A DNA stretch of 64,000 bases from Rhodocollybia butyracea (taxonomy: Eukaryota; Basidiomycota; Agaricomycetes; Agaricales; Omphalotaceae). This document shows, piece after piece, positions 1 through 12,573 of the stretch. The stretch is from the NCBI GenBank assembly GCA_015501585.1, contig JADNRY010000048.1, positions 248,001 to 312,000 of the forward strand. The letters are read 5' to 3'. Made by a program: the position numbers and the translations under genes. The first letter of the stretch is position 1. Each line of letters begins with the position of its first letter. The notes under the pieces were generated by a model that was not told where the DNA came from, ran no database searches, and saw nothing but the letters and a program-made list of their open reading frames with translations.

Positions 1-14
1 ATTCTCTTTTGCAG

Positions 15-1211
15 AGAGAAATGCTAATGTTATTTTATCTCCTCCTCACTCACTGGCGCCTGTTCTATCATCTCAGCATCTACTTTCTCCGTCGACCGAC
101 ATCCAGGTAAAACATGGAGTACTTGGGCTGTTAAAGCATATTTCCCAAGCTGGTCCACCAGGTTCTAATATTCATATTATTCTTGGGCAAGCTGGATTGA
201 TACGGACCATATGCGATAGTGGGGTCTGGGACGAGAAAACAGATGGTATGGCGGAGGTCCTTCAAGTCAGTGCGATTGGGGTTGTGAAACACATGTGCAA
301 TGGAAATGGTAGGATTTCTACTGCATCTATCCGAATCCTGGAAGTTGACTGTTCTCAGTCGAGAATACATTCGGCTTGGTGCTTCCTTCTGTGGACGAGG
401 TGCCTTCTGGATTGTCGCAAATACTTGCTCTTGTAAAACGCGCAGATACAGTGACCGTGAAGAGTGAGGGAACCAGAGTTCTCGTGAACGTGGTGAAGTC
501 CCTTTGGTCTGGTGATATAATTGGAACACCCGTCATCACTATGTCGTCGCCTATCGCCGACGGTTCTGTCGATGCAGTTGCGTTGGCTGGTAAGGAAAGG
601 AAGAAGCAGGATAGTATGAAGGCTGTCATCACTATGCCTTGCGCTACTGCTCTTGCGAGTCTTGTTGGCCGTAGTGCGCAATTTCCTCTTCTGGTGAATG
701 AAGGAGTTGTCGCGCTGACTCTACTTAGTACACAAAAAGCAGGTGGTAAGGGTTCAGTGAAAATGGCTAATAAACCTCACTTACAATTTTAATAGCCCCC
801 TTTGTCTTGGAAGCCATTCTGGCTCCACTCTCATTTGAAAGCCATTCTCCTGCCTCCACTGATCCACCATCAGCTTCAACATCGGTGACGACCGACGTTA
901 GCTCTCCTACCATTGCCACTCCTTCTACTCGCGGGCACTTCCCTAACCCGAAAACGCCATTAGACATGCTCATCGCGGTCCTGAAGAACGTTGATAATCC
1001 AGTTAACTTTCAACCAGAAGTGCGCACAAATGTCTGCTCGTTGTTCATTCAACTCGGGCGAAATAATTCGGGAGAAGCGTTCGCAAAGGTCAAAGATACC
1101 GTAAGACCAGTGATGGAGAAACTCCTGGATGGTTTGCAGGGCGTCAGAGGTAAGGATGAAATGCTGGTGAAGGCGATCAAGAAGGTTCTCGATACTTGGG
1201 CTTCAAGGTAG
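15..1211 (+). CDS. Armadillo-repeat protein, SmgGDS (RAP1GDS1)-like, 3' part only
   Basis: Partial gene whose 5' end lies outside the window. An intron 3' end (gcag) closes at base 14, and coding sequence then runs in three exons: 15-308, 359-745 and 796-1211. Both internal introns are about 50 nt with GT-AG borders. The protein has helical armadillo-like blocks such as VKHGVLGLLKHISQA and LQVSAIGVVKHMCNGN, then a Ser/Thr/Pro-rich stretch and a final helical repeat ending in a TAG stop. The pattern resembles fungal relatives of SmgGDS (RAP1GDS1), which bind small GTPases of the Rho/Rap class and promote nucleotide exchange or membrane trafficking. That assignment rests on repeat style rather than on a diagnostic motif. 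Another armadillo protein, for example an UNC-45-like myosin chaperone, cannot be excluded. Confidence 0.6.
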
Positions 1212-1606
1212 TATGTACATACTTTAACTTGAAGAATAACATGTACAACACGGAGGGGTATCTTTTGTATCTCATATAGTATTTAACGAATCCTCATTAA
1301 GCAGGTTCTCGAGTCTATACACATCGTAAGATCGTGTTTATAAGACTAGTTTTCGAATGGCAAGCAGTCTGGACGCAAGTTAGCAAAAATCTCACCATTT
1401 ACCAATGATTAATGCCATTTAATTGCTAGGGGGATTGCCATCGCAGCCAGACAGTCACACCGAGGCCTTGAGGCCTGAAGAAGCTTGAAGTTTACAGCGC
1501 CTACTAGCCGCTTAGGCATTCTTTAGACACGTGATATCAACCGTCGACTTCAACCCAATATCTCATCTTCACTCAGCCATATGCCCTACAAGTAATTCGT
1601 CGTGTC
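1212..1606. other. Intergenic, 3' end of armadillo gene and Cdc27 promoter
   Basis: I see no gene here. The stretch holds the 3' UTR of the upstream gene and the presumed promoter of the Cdc27 gene. A short palindromic patch around gaggccttgaggcctgaag lies near 1459-1480. No clear TATA box was found close to the start at 1607. Confidence 0.4.
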
Positions 1607-4386
1607 ATGGATCCCTCAATATCTCCGGCTCTGCTGCCTGTAATTGGCCAGCGTTTTCAGTCTCTTGTGTGGGCATGTCTTGACTCGGACCTGACGAGAA
1701 CAGCGATATTCTATGCTGAACGTTACTTTGCCATGACCCCATCAAGTCACGACGCACGCCATCTTTATGCCACCTCTCTTTTACGCGGAGGACAGACATA
1801 TCCTGCTCTCTGCGTCCTGGATTGCAGCCCAGATCAATGCGCCGGATGCCTCGAACTCAAAGCAAAATGTTATAATATTCTAGGCAGATATAGACAGGCT
1901 CGAGATGCTCTGGACGAGGCTACGAAGGAGCTCACGCATACAGCGTCTAGTACGTCGTTAGCATTAGTTATTCTACTGTCTTTGCTCATATTTAGCCACA
2001 GCATCCACATCTACGAGAACTGCACGGCAGTCTCCAGACCCTGCTGCAATACAATGTCGATCTGGAGTCATGGCGCTGAAAGGAAATCTTCATTCAATTG
2101 CAGCACAAAGTTTCCGTGAAGCGTTGGCCTTGAATCCTTTGATATGGGAGGCTTTCGAAGGGTTATGTGCTCTAGGTAATTGGTTATTTGCTTCGCGTCA
2201 AGTTTGTCCTGATTATTTTGTTGTGATCTAGGTTCATTACCAGAAGTCGACGAGCTCTTTCTTCCCCTACCTGATCCCGTCAAACATTTACATCCGGATG
2301 ACCCTTCCTTCAAACCTTCTGGGCCTATTGCTACAGGTGCTGGTTTTTTCACACCCGAAGCTGGCAATGCAGGTAATTTGTTTCGTGGTTTTAAGCCAGA
2401 CGCAAATCAACTACAACCATTTCGAATGCCTCATCTATCAGACCCCCGCGATTCTATGTATGAGTTTCATAATCTTCTTTCTCATCTAGTTAAAGCATAT
2501 TTTCCTTAGCGTAAGCAATGATTCGCCTTTCCGCTTTGCCGATACCACGTTCCAGCAAGCCCATCGTAGCAGTCGTTCGCAGCCGACTGTATCGGGCACA
2601 ACACAACAGCATGTCACTCGCCCCCTCTCTTCCGCCGATGAAGCTGGTCCGATGCCTAAGAAATTACGTTCTACTGCACCTCAGCACGTCCTCAAACCTT
2701 CAAAACCATTGAAATTGTCGATAGATGATCCTTTGAAAAAGGCACGCACGCGAACGGCGCTCATATCTTCTTCTAACTCCTTCTTATCTTCAAATAATTG
2801 TTCTCAGCCTTCAACGACCTCTAGAGTAGTGCCTATTGCTACCAAAAGTTCAGGAGGGAACTTGAATGTGATCACTCGACGAAGTACGCGACTTTTAAGC
2901 GGTATAGGTTCGAGACATCCGTCCAAAGTATGTCTTCTGCTTCTATCCTCCTTTTTGGTTTTTTTTGACGACCAAAGACCTTTACCCGCGACCGGCGAAA
3001 GCAGCAAGGACCTACTCAGCCCCGATCCATTGAATCAGATGAAGATGAAGAAGTTGCGCATTCACCATCTCCTCCGGCAGTAGCCAACTCTCCACGTTCA
3101 GAGGGATCTCCCTCGGCATGGACGGCTGCTCAAGAACAAGCTGCACAAGTAGCGTATGAGACAGAGGTAGCAGACAAATACATTTATGATCTCATGCGAC
3201 AGTTTGCTAGAGCAGGTCGGGCGTTAGCGTTGTACCAGTCACAAAAATGCCTGGATGAAATTGAACTACTGCCTCTCCTACAGCAAAAGAGTCCATGGGT
3301 GGTTTCAATGGTAGGCAAGGCACACTACGACAAAGGGGAATATTGCGCTGTGAGTGCTATTACCACCCAAAGATAACAATTTTCGGCTAATCTGTTTCAG
3401 GCTGAACGCGCATTCTCTACTGTTCGAAGACTAGAACCATATCGGCTGTGGGATATGGAGGTCTATTCGACCCTCTTGTGGCATCTTCAAAGACCTGTTG
3501 AATTATCCTTCCTCGCGCAAGAATTACTTAACATTGACCCTCGTTCACCTCAAGCTTGGATTGCCATCGGAAATTTATTTTCTTTACAAAAGGAGCGCGC
3601 ACAAGCTTTGACTTGTTTCCGAAGAGCCACCCAGATGGATCCATCGTGTGCCTACGCGTACACGCTGAGTGGGCATGAGACGATAGACGAGGATTTGGAT
3701 AAAGCGGTAGCATTTTTTCAGTCTGCTTTACGTGTTGATTCTCGCCACTACAACGCATGGTATGCACGTTTCCGTTCTCGTCATGATGTGATTTCCTTAT
3801 ATTGTTCCATGGAAGGTATGGGCTGGGGACGTGCTACTTGCGGATGAGCAAGTTGCGGCTCGCGGAGTATCATTTTCGAAAAGCTGTCGAGATACATCCT
3901 CAGAACGCAGTGTTATTAGGGTGTGTGGGAATGGTATGTTGTTTACCTGGGGTATTTTCAATCCTGTTAAGGGGTCTTCTGTCAGGTGGTGGAACGCAGA
4001 GGCGACCGTGAAGAAGCCCGCACCTTGTTTGACGAGGCTGTCCTACTAGCGCCTGAGAACGCTCTAGTGCGTTATCGCAGGGCTAAAATTCTTATCTCTG
4101 AGAAGGAGTACAAAGTAAGTAGTCATTTTACCAAATCGTGTCTAGTCACTCATTTGCCTCACAGGCTGCGATCAGCGACTTAGAACATCTGCGCAATTCT
4201 TCACCAGAAGAGTCAAATGTCGTGTTTCAACTAGCAAAGGTGTACCGTCTTGTCGGAGATGAACTCAAGTCGGCGCAATTACTCGCCATCGCTCGCGATA
4301 TTTCGCCCAAGAGCATTGGGAAGATCAAGAAGCTTCTTGAAACGAAGAAAGACGAGAGCGGAGGTGATAAAATGGACGAAGGATGA
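1607..4386 (+). CDS. CDC27: Anaphase-promoting complex subunit 3 (Cdc27/APC3)
   Basis: TPR scaffold subunit of the anaphase-promoting complex, the nuclear ubiquitin ligase that destroys cyclin B and securin. Across several short introns the product reads as an N-terminal TPR block (MDPSISPALLPVIGQ, then AERYFAMTPSSHDARHLYA and LELKAKCYNILGRYRQARDA). A low-complexity Ser/Pro/Lys-rich linker follows (about 2500-3100). The C-terminal superhelix of TPRs includes LLNIDPRSPQAWIAIGN, RATQMDPSCAYAYTLSGHE and FQSALRVDSRHYNAWY. This order, an N-terminal dimerisation TPR, disordered linker and C-terminal TPR array that binds the IR tails of Cdc20/Cdh1 and APC10, is characteristic of Cdc27. The first intron starts near 1950 (gtacgt) and the last exon begins near 4165. 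Stop TGA at 4384-4386. No frame disruption was noticed. Confidence 0.9.
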
Positions 4387-4861
4387 GCACGAACTTGATA
4401 ATTATTATCAAGTTCTTTCGGTTGCGTAGATAGAATGGAAAGCTTATCTGCTTCCGAAAGGTCTGAGAAACCGACACCATGACGGAATCTTGATCGAATG
4501 CGAGTCACACCTAAAATTTCGCGTATGTACGTAATGGTTTAAAAGTCCGTAACGAGACTAGTTTCATCTCTCACCACAACCACAACCGACCAAATATGTC
4601 TCTATGAGCAAGTCTCTCCTTTATTAATTGTCGATACAGTCCAGTTCCAGTTGTTGACTGGCCTCATCTACCTCGAGAATGGTTAATAAAGTCGTTCGTA
4701 AATCTCAGAACGGCTCTTTGCTCTTCGAACCTGAAATTGTGGACCGTATATACTTCGCCCGCCATCCGTGAAATGTTCGTTTCTGTCTCCATTGCCATTT
4801 TTACTCGGAATCTCATTGTTAAACAGCCACAACATCTCCGTCCAGTATCGCATATTCAACT
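4387..4861. other. Intergenic region between Cdc27 and the acidic-protein gene
   Basis: No gene recognised. It probably holds the Cdc27 3' UTR and the promoter or 5' UTR of the gene starting at 4862. An imperfect inverted repeat (gataattattatcaagttc) near 4398-4417 could mark a 3' end. Confidence 0.35.
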
Positions 4862-5695
4862 ATGTCAGAACCACCATCCACTCTCTCTTCCTTGGCCCGT
4901 TGCAAGTTGCAAAAGTGCAATTTGCATCGCTGGGTGCTTTTAAAAAATTCTATAATACGGGAAACTACACCAACACCTTCACCCGTAGAAAACACAGACG
5001 TAGGCCTCGTAGAGGACGAAGAAATCAACACCGAAGATGCAGACTCGTTCATGTTTCCAGACGCTGGGAAGCTAGTGGACAGCTCTGGTAGCGACAGTGC
5101 CTCTGAAGCTCAGTGGTTAGCAACGCTGCTCCAAACGCTGGGCGAAGACGACGAAGATGATTTTGGCGTTGACACTGGGACTAGTTTGCATACAGACGAC
5201 GACTTTGACCAGCTAAGTCCACTACCATCACCAATGTCCTCGTCGGACGACCTCATCAACCAGTCTTATCTTTCGAATTATCCCTATCTTGCACCATATC
5301 CCCCATTTCATCCGCCACTCGTCAACTCGTACCATATCAATTCCTATCTTGACTCTTCTTTTGTTTCATCTTCTACCTATGATGATCCTTTACCTTATTA
5401 CGAGTTGGAAGACGTCGCAGACCAGCCAGTCCCAGATGCCATTGAAGATTTATCGGACGACGAGTCTGATTCTCCTCTCACACCTTCTGTGCAGTCAAGA
5501 TCTTCGCTGACCTTGCTCGACCCTGCCACTATCCCCCTTCCTGTCGAACGGCCTCGTGCTGTCAGTCATACTGCGCCCCACGTTTTTATTGACTCGGACG
5601 ATTCTTCATTCTATCCTTACGAGCTTGATCCAGACCCCCTACCGTTTTCCACCGACTTTCGTGCTTCGTATAACTTGTATCAACAAGAATGCTAG
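4862..5695 (+). CDS. Uncharacterised acidic, low-complexity protein (277 aa)
   Basis: An intronless open frame of 277 codons that I do not recognise. After a short Cys/Lys-containing N-terminus the protein is strongly acidic (DEEINTEDADSF, LGEDDEDDFGVD, EDLSDDESDSPLTPS) and rich in Ser, Pro, Tyr and Asp, with Tyr/Pro clusters such as YPYLAPYPPFHPP. No membrane segment, signal peptide or catalytic motif is visible, so it is probably mostly disordered. The high Asp/Ser/Pro content would suit a nuclear or regulatory protein, but that is inference. The length and composition bias make a chance ORF unlikely. The start could also lie upstream of an unrecognised intron. Confidence 0.6.
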   Translation: MSEPPSTLSSLARCKLQKCNLHRWVLLKNSIIRETTPTPSPVENTDVGLVEDEEINTEDADSFMFPDAGKLVDSSGSDSASEAQWLATLLQTLGEDDEDDFGVDTGTSLHTDDDFDQLSPLPSPMSSSDDLINQSYLSNYPYLAPYPPFHPPLVNSYHINSYLDSSFVSSSTYDDPLPYYELEDVADQPVPDAIEDLSDDESDSPLTPSVQSRSSLTLLDPATIPLPVERPRAVSHTAPHVFIDSDDSSFYPYELDPDPLPFSTDFRASYNLYQQEC

Positions 5696-6800
5696 CAATC
5701 CTCCTTCTCGCTCTGGTGCTTTGATTTCCGCGTTAGATGTACATGCATGTTTTTCATCTCATCTGTTCTCAGTCTGCTTGCTCCCTTGCTCCACTATCGT
5801 ATGCACCTTATTACTCTCCCAATACTCACTCCTACTTGCATTTTTTTTGGTCGCTCTGTTCATTGTGTAATATTATACACATTCGAGAAAACGTTTTTTT
5901 TTCGAAATCTATTATTACGGTCGTGTGCGTGATTATGTTTCATCCCTGGACATCGTGCATGCAAACATCAGCACCCTGATATCAACGACTATTCAAAGTT
6001 GAAAGGAACCTATTACAACAGATTACAACCGAAACCTATTGCATAAATGTCCAGACGCAGGTTTATTGTCGGCTTGAAACCAAGTGTTGATACGATGAGA
6101 TTTGAGAAGCTACCTGATGTCCGCAGTCTGGACGAGCTCATCAACTAGATTACACCTTGGTAGCGGTAGATCCGTGGAACGAAAAGGAACAAGGACAAGG
6201 ACTAGTTCGGACCTGACATCCGAGCGAAAAGCGTGAATTCGATACACGGCCAAACCTCCTTGCGGCTCGGGCTGAAAGGTTCCGGATGTCCCCAGGCTAA
6301 ATATCTTTTGGCGCTGAGCCGTAAAAAATTGAAACCGAGTCTGAAATAATTGGTTACCGCTTAGGACAAACTTTTTTTGTACTATATTGGTCCTACATTG
6401 CACAAAGCACTCAGTGCAATACTGCTAACTGTGAAAAACAATGTCCCGCCCAAAGGTTTGTGATGCGTGAGCTGAACATGTGAGCTTGTGATCTGAACAT
6501 GTGAATGATGAGTCACGTATGTTCAACTTCTTTCTCTCAACGTCCATCATCCTTGCATCAACGCTTATCGTCAAGTTGTCGGCGCTCAGAGCTACGCATG
6601 AGGATCGTCCGAATTGCACATGTCAATATCGCAAGTACAAAATCAAGCAACATTCTTCAAGAATCGGCGTTTGTAGCTTCAAGGCAAGGCGGAATCTCAA
6701 ACGTTCTTCATGGCAAAGCGGAAGCTCAAACTTTATCAAAAATGAAGCAACTTCAACGCTCTTCAGGTTTAATTCTGATATCTATCCAGCCGACTTCAAT
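5696..6800. other. Long intergenic stretch without recognisable gene
   Basis: Pyrimidine-rich 3' UTR sequence follows the acidic-protein gene to about 5950. From 6000 to 6800 I see only short unlinked ORFs on both strands, with no family motif and no convincing repeat. Confidence 0.4.
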
Positions 6801-6810
6801 TTGAAGACTG

Positions 6811-7210
6811 ATGCTCAAAGTTGTCTCTATCTGTCTGCATGCCTCTAGCTGTGCTATCTCAAGACCAGGGCCTACTGCTGTTGCTGCGCTACAGTTATTG
6901 ACGCGGTTTGTTCTTTTTTTCATCAGTTTTCTCACACCTCTCACTATTGGTTTTCTAACAGCTTTCCTGCAGTACAACTCACGAGTTTCCAACGGTATGT
7001 TTGCATTTCTCCTTAGAAATCATTACTTGCTTATCGTTGAATCTAGGTGAACGATATGTTTACGTGGGTATACAGAGTAGTAACTAATAGCGATGTGCAA
7101 CGTGTAGTAACAGTAGCTAGAAATATAAAGCATTTTTGGAACGAGAACGAAAACAGAGGGAAGAACTGGAAGAGCTAAAAGAGCTGGAACAATCAGGTGA
7201 GGCAGTGCAC
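6811..7210 (+). CDS. Possible small membrane protein gene
   Basis: Tentative. A frame from 6811 encodes a hydrophobic stretch (LLTRFVLFFISFLTPLTIGF) followed by LQYNSRVSNG. Two plausible short introns (about 6992-7047 and 7063-7127) would join it to a charged helical tail reading KAFLERERKQREELEEL, ending near the gtgagg at 7196. One transmembrane segment followed by a Glu/Arg-rich amphipathic tail is not typical of random sequence, but I recognise no family. The start codon, the last exon and the stop are unresolved. A pseudogene fragment or noncoding sequence is an alternative. Confidence 0.25.
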
Positions 7211-7562
7211 AGTAATCCCAAGCACAACGCTCAATTAATACCCAGCATAAACTTCTTGCACCTGAGCTTAATTTGCGTTGACCACAGCTGAGGGCTAAAT
7301 TACGGTTTTTAGACCTAGCTTCGGTTATTTCGTGCTTGGGATCAACAGGACTGGCTAGCCTCAGTTGGATAGATTGTCACGGCAGTGTAGACAGTGGTTG
7401 TAGAACTCTCGGAGCTTGATACGAACATTTAACATAACTAGGTACCAAGCCGGTGCGAAGGAAACACCTTATCATAGCATTTACTTTGTATGAACTGTTG
7501 ATCGTGTAAGTACAGATTGAGCAGTAGGATTCCTGACACACACCTATTTAGAATACTTTCTA
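7211..7562. other. Intergenic region downstream of Tma20
   Basis: No gene recognised. It lies beyond the 3' end of the minus-strand Tma20 gene, and no repeat or RNA gene is apparent. Confidence 0.35.
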
Positions 7563-8280
7563 TCATAGTGCCTTTATTGCCCATAGATCATCGCCAATAT
7601 GGGTTGTTATCTCCACACCTACCCCTTTGTTGACTTTCTTGATGTCCTCCGTCGCTAGCTTAGTGATACCAACCCCAACAGCATGTTCTTTGCCTTCTGC
7701 GTGTATGGCGACAGGAGCGCCAGCGGGTAAAGCTTCATCAGCAGGCGGCAGATAACCTCCCTTTGATGTGAATCCGGGACACATCATGTGCGCGCCTGCC
7801 AGGAGAAACCTAATAGCGCCGCGGTCAACCCTTACCATGGGTAGCACATAGGGATCTGAAAGAACAATAAAGATAAAAAAGACGGGAAAGATAAAAGGAT
7901 AGCTGGACTGACATTTGTGCAAGAGACGGAGAGTAGGATAGATAGGACCATCGAAGTGCTGGAAGAAAATGGGTTCTCCACGGACAGTATAAATTGAGAT
8001 ATGTTCTCTGCTAGCAAAAAATGAGCTGATTGTCAATGAAAATAATAGAATGCGGGACCATTTGACGTGAACCAAGCCTTCTTTCTTTGGCCACACTGCT
8101 TCCAGTGTCTCTGGTTCAATTTTCCATTGCTCGAGCACTGCAGATCGTATCGATCTTTGGACCGAGGACTTCACGGGCGTTTGACCAGCAATGTCTGTTG
8201 ATGGTTGAAATCTGTATCATCCGCAACAATTATGAGCAGCTTGCAGGCGTTTCTAGGGAAGGAACTAACTTTTTGAACAT
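7563..8280 (-). CDS. TMA20: Translation machinery-associated protein 20 (MCT-1/MCTS1 homologue)
   Basis: Ribosome-associated PUA-domain protein that, with its partner Tma22/DENR, recycles 40S subunits and supports re-initiation. The spliced protein starts MFKKFQPSTDIAGQTPVK: an 11-nt first exon (8280-8270) is joined across an intron to an exon starting at 8211. The N-terminal domain continues with SSVQRSIRSAVLEQW. The PUA domain reads EPIFFQHFDGPIYPTLRLLHK, YVLPMVRVDRGAIRFLLAGAHMMCPG and TEDIKKVNKGVGVE, ending DDLWAIKAL and a TGA stop at 7563-7565. An intron whose acceptor is gctag gives VKCREHISIY, matching the RCHEHI region of human MCT-1. Total length is close to the family's usual 181 aa. 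The gene is tail-to-tail with nothing obvious and head-to-tail with the exportin gene to its right. Confidence 0.93.
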
Positions 8281-8568
8281 GAAGATGAAATAGATGAGGA
8301 GAGTTGGTTTGGCGCCCAGCCAAATAATTCACTTTGCGCAAAAATATACTCAAAGCTTTTGTACATAGTTCAATGCTTGATACAGAAATTTCATTTCCCT
8401 ACTCGAGTACATTAGTTTTGAGCACCTATAGCTAGTGGTACATATCAAAAGAAGACTATCGAAAGCAAACCTGCAAGCAGGTAAATCATTAGAAATGGAT
8501 GTTGGGCGACGTGACTGCGCATACAAAGCCAAGATAAGGGAAAAAAGTCATGACTGGAAGTCCGCAAA

Positions 8569-11500
8569 TCATATGTCTTCGTCCTTATCCTCCAACTGTG
8601 AAGGTTTGAGCATACCCGGGACACGCATCGCTGCTTGTCTCTCTTCCTCCGCCTTCTTCAGGTTCTCCTCTTCTTTCTCTTCCAGGAAGAGTTCGGTGTT
8701 ATCGCCAGAAAACTCTTTCAGTTGGATCAGGAAATCTCGCAATGCCAGTTTGAAGCGGTTGATATCGTTATGATACTCGCACAGTCCATTGACAAATGTC
8801 TGTATTGGCATACTGTAATGCTGAAGTCAGTAGGAGTATTCTGGAGCCACAAACGAGGACCTACGGTTGAATGTGAGGGAAAGCGGTTTTTTAGAAGATT
8901 TGCAGTGTACTCTCGAAGGAACATCGAGTTTGTGACATTGGAGTCTGTGACTTGGCTCGGATCCCATAGAGGGGACTGGATAGTGTTGGTTTCGACAAGT
9001 TGGAACATCCGGGCTAACAAGGCACTCTGAAGCTTGAATCCGCTCTTGTGGTCTGTATCGGTGAGGACAAAGAAGATATCCTGAACAATACTAAGGAAAT
9101 ACTGTTGAAAGAAGGCGTTGCTAACGGCAGGATCGCTAGCGCTCGCAAAGTTGTTCACGACCTCAAGGCACACTAGCAGAGCAATGTCAATATCATAGCA
9201 TAGCGCGACAACTATGTCGAGTGGATAACTTACGGTTGAGACCAGTGTCGGCAATGTCCCGCATGGTGTGTTTGATAGCCCAAATGATACTGTCCATGAA
9301 GAGCTTGAATTGGTTGGGAGGAATACTTAACAAAGCTGCGAAACTAGTGAGCGAATGTTAACACGATTAGACGAATAAAGCCTAACCTGGGAAGCAGTTG
9401 ATATTTATCGCTCTCAGAAGTTTGAAGAAGCCAGCACGATGCTCCGGGTATTCCGCAAAGTCTTGGTTGATCATCGTCAATGTTGGTTCAAAAACGGCGT
9501 CAAGGATGGCAGGTACTTGAGGAGTGAGTAAAGCCTGATGGAAAGAATCAGCACAGTGTTATGCTAAAGCTGGATAAATCATACTCCTAGGCGGCTCATG
9601 ATAGTGGCCATGACATTAAGGACTTCAGCGTCTCGAGCGGCTGGAACATTACGGTTATAGTCTCCTAGGATGGCATCGAGCAGTGGTGGAATGAAATTGC
9701 TGTTGACAGCTTCTAAGTCCTCTGCCTTTTTTATGTACGTCTCCATCAGTTTGAGAATTTCCTTCTTCACTGTTCGTAGCTGGCGAACTTTGGGTGTCTT
9801 GGTTGCGACGAGACCTATACTAACAATTAGGCCGCATCCAAAAAGGACATAATCGAACAAACCTTCTTTAACGATCGTCTCACTAATAATTCCACTAACA
9901 GCCTTGTAAAGACCAAGCATGTCGAGGAAGATTCGTCCTATCTGCGGAAGATAGAAGCTTCCAATAGATGTACAAGCCGACACGTTGGTTTTCAGTACAT
10001 TCGATAGGATCTTGATATTCTCAGTATTCGCTAGAACATCCATGTTCTGGGCGGCCTGTGCCATTAGCGAGTCCCACTACGATACAAATTATTGTGAGCA
10101 GGATGAACGGGCAACGTCCTTGACAGCTTACAGCGTTATTTGGTAATTCCATCAATTTGGCGATAAGTTTTTCCTGTTGAGGTTTATTAGGCTGGGCAGA
10201 AATCATATGGCCTACAGCTTCATAAAAAGTATGGACTTGTAGTGGGGATAGGTCCACAGTGATCCGATGTAGAAGACGGAGAATTTCGTCGATGAACGGT
10301 TCCTGTTCACCGGATTGTTGCATGACAAAATGTCTTCGGCATTTTTGAGCGATTTTGATAAAAGTATCACAGGCCATGTCCTGTACACCTATAGACAAAC
10401 ATAAGCTCTAGCCTGGAAGGAAGTAAACCCCACATACCTTCATGTGTCTCGTGCATGAACTCGAATAATTTGTTAACGACAGTCTTCAGGAACTTCCAAT
10501 GTGCCTTCAGGAAGCGGGGATACTGTCCGACAATATACATGATGTCTGACGCCACAACTGCTTTGTTGTCCTTGCCTCTTTTAATTTCACACAATCCAAG
10601 CAAGTCTTTGATGACAGTAACAAGGAAGCGCTTCTCAGTTTCTTCATCTGTGGGGAGAACTCAGTACAGCAAGTGACACCTAGCAGAGGACTTACTCATA
10701 GCTCCAGATATAGAACCAATAGCCCAACAAAGGGTGTTGAGATTCTGCCATGACCATTCGGACCCATCTACTTGTTTCGCAAGTTTTTCGGTGAGGATCG
10801 TTTCGGTATCAGCGACGTCCAAATGCGTGAGATATACTAAAAGCTCGCGCATAGATTTATACAGAACGATGGTGTCGCTCTCTTTCATAAACTCTCGGAC
10901 AATTTCTCCTTCTTCGTTCTCAACAATAAGCACCTAGGAGTACATGATTAGATTGAGCGTGACAAACACGTTGATTAAGATTTACCTCTTCGGGCTTCAC
11001 CATTCGTTCGATGACGACAAGTCGAAGATTGGAAAGCACATCGCTGTAAATGTTCTTTCTAAGCGACATGCCGTTCAACATATTTCCGTTCGCGCCACCT
11101 AGGTTCAAGCCCATTAACAACCCGGAGTCCCCAATCGGCAGAGCTTGAATCTCTTCATAAAGTTCTTGTACAAGCTTCACCCAGTATTCCAAACAAATTT
11201 TGAAAATCTCCCGCTCATCGACCTGGGACACTTTCACCATATAAAGGTGCGCGTTGAGTAACACATCGCGGTTGTTTTCGGTTTCTACGGCGCGGAGATG
11301 AGTTGAAAGGAAGTTGGAAAGGAAGAGAGCGAGATTGAGCACAAGTTCCTGACCCGCGTCGCCAGCATTCGCGTATGCTTGAGCGATGTTAGTGCTTGGA
11401 GGGATCATGCGATTTACGGAAGTCATGACCATCGCGAAGAGGATGACGAATTTGGGGTCATATTCAGGGCCTACATTAAGGCCTGCGATTTCAGCCAAAC

Positions 11501-12573
11501 ATTTGAGGGTAATGTTCCGGAACTCCGAAGCTTCAAGGAACTAAAAAAAGCGTTAGAATTTGACTTTCGATGACATAAATCAAGTACACACTCGGTTTAA
11601 TAAGAGATCGATGATGGTGGTTTCGAAGATAAAGCCTAACGGAATCCAATTCAGGAACCTGAGGAACGTCTCCAACGTCGCTTTTATGAGAGATGTCTTA
11701 TTAGCCTCCTCTAACACCTCTGAGCAGAGTTTGAAGATATCGGAGAACTCTCCACACATCTGGTTCTTCAAGTTCTTAATTTTGTTTTGTGTCATCTGCT
11801 CAGCGGAAAAGTCGAAGATTTCCTCTGAAAGGAGCTTCAATATGACCATGTTGTTTTCACATAGCGAAAGGTTAGTTTTCGAAGATTCGACTAGTTCTGT
11901 GATGAAGTTGGGCCAATTGTGAGGCCACTCTTGTTTGAGGATCTATAAATGATAAGTTAATTGCATTGCAGAAGACATACGACGAAGTGGAGACGAACTT
12001 GAATGAGGGCAAGGTTCAGCTTGTTGATATAGGTTTTCTCTTTCCGCGACAGAGTTTCATCAGATGCAACCTTGACCGTGGCACCAACCACAAAATTACG
12101 AATGCCTGTCGGATGGTAAGAATGAAAGGCGGAATGCCGCAATTTGACCCACCTTGTCGTTGGCCTTCTGGCAGTGTCTTCCATCTCGTTGTGATCAATT
12201 TCTCGAGGATCTGAAGACCGATGTACTAGAGAAGCAAGTCAGAAACAATATTGAAATGTACATAGACGAATGAATGTCGTACCTTTGCCTGTGGAAAATT
12301 GGAGTTTTCCAAGATCGTCGGCACTTTGGTCCAAGAATCTGGGTGTTCTTCGAACCGAGTCAGAACTTGCTGGGCCATTTGTTGCTAGAAAGAATGAGAT
12401 CGTGAATATGTGGTAGATGGGGGGATTACTGACCTCTGGCCCGGAACTGGTGTAAAAGGCCATGACGACCTTGTCAAGGAGCGCGACATCAAAGTCACCA
12501 GAAAAATCGAGTAATGTCTAAGTATTTGTGAATATTCATGAAGCTAGATGATGAAGTGACTACAAACCTCCAT
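8569..12573 (-). CDS. CRM1: Exportin-1 (Crm1/Xpo1)
   Basis: Ran-GTP-dependent nuclear export receptor for proteins with leucine-rich export signals. More than ten short introns split the gene. The start ATGGAG at 12573-12568 is spliced to [18 protein letters not shown] and then [11 protein letters not shown], which matches the conserved Crm1 N-terminus (importin-beta N/CRIME domain). Further diagnostic blocks are [33 protein letters not shown] sequence near 11820, the central NES-groove helices [17 protein letters not shown] and [16 protein letters not shown] sequence, and the tail ending [13 protein letters not shown] with TGA at 8569-8571. Length corresponds to about 1070 aa, as usual for the family. 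The groove cysteine (codon at 10589-10591, in [10 protein letters not shown]) is the residue modified by leptomycin B in sensitive species. All joins examined kept frame. Confidence 0.96.
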
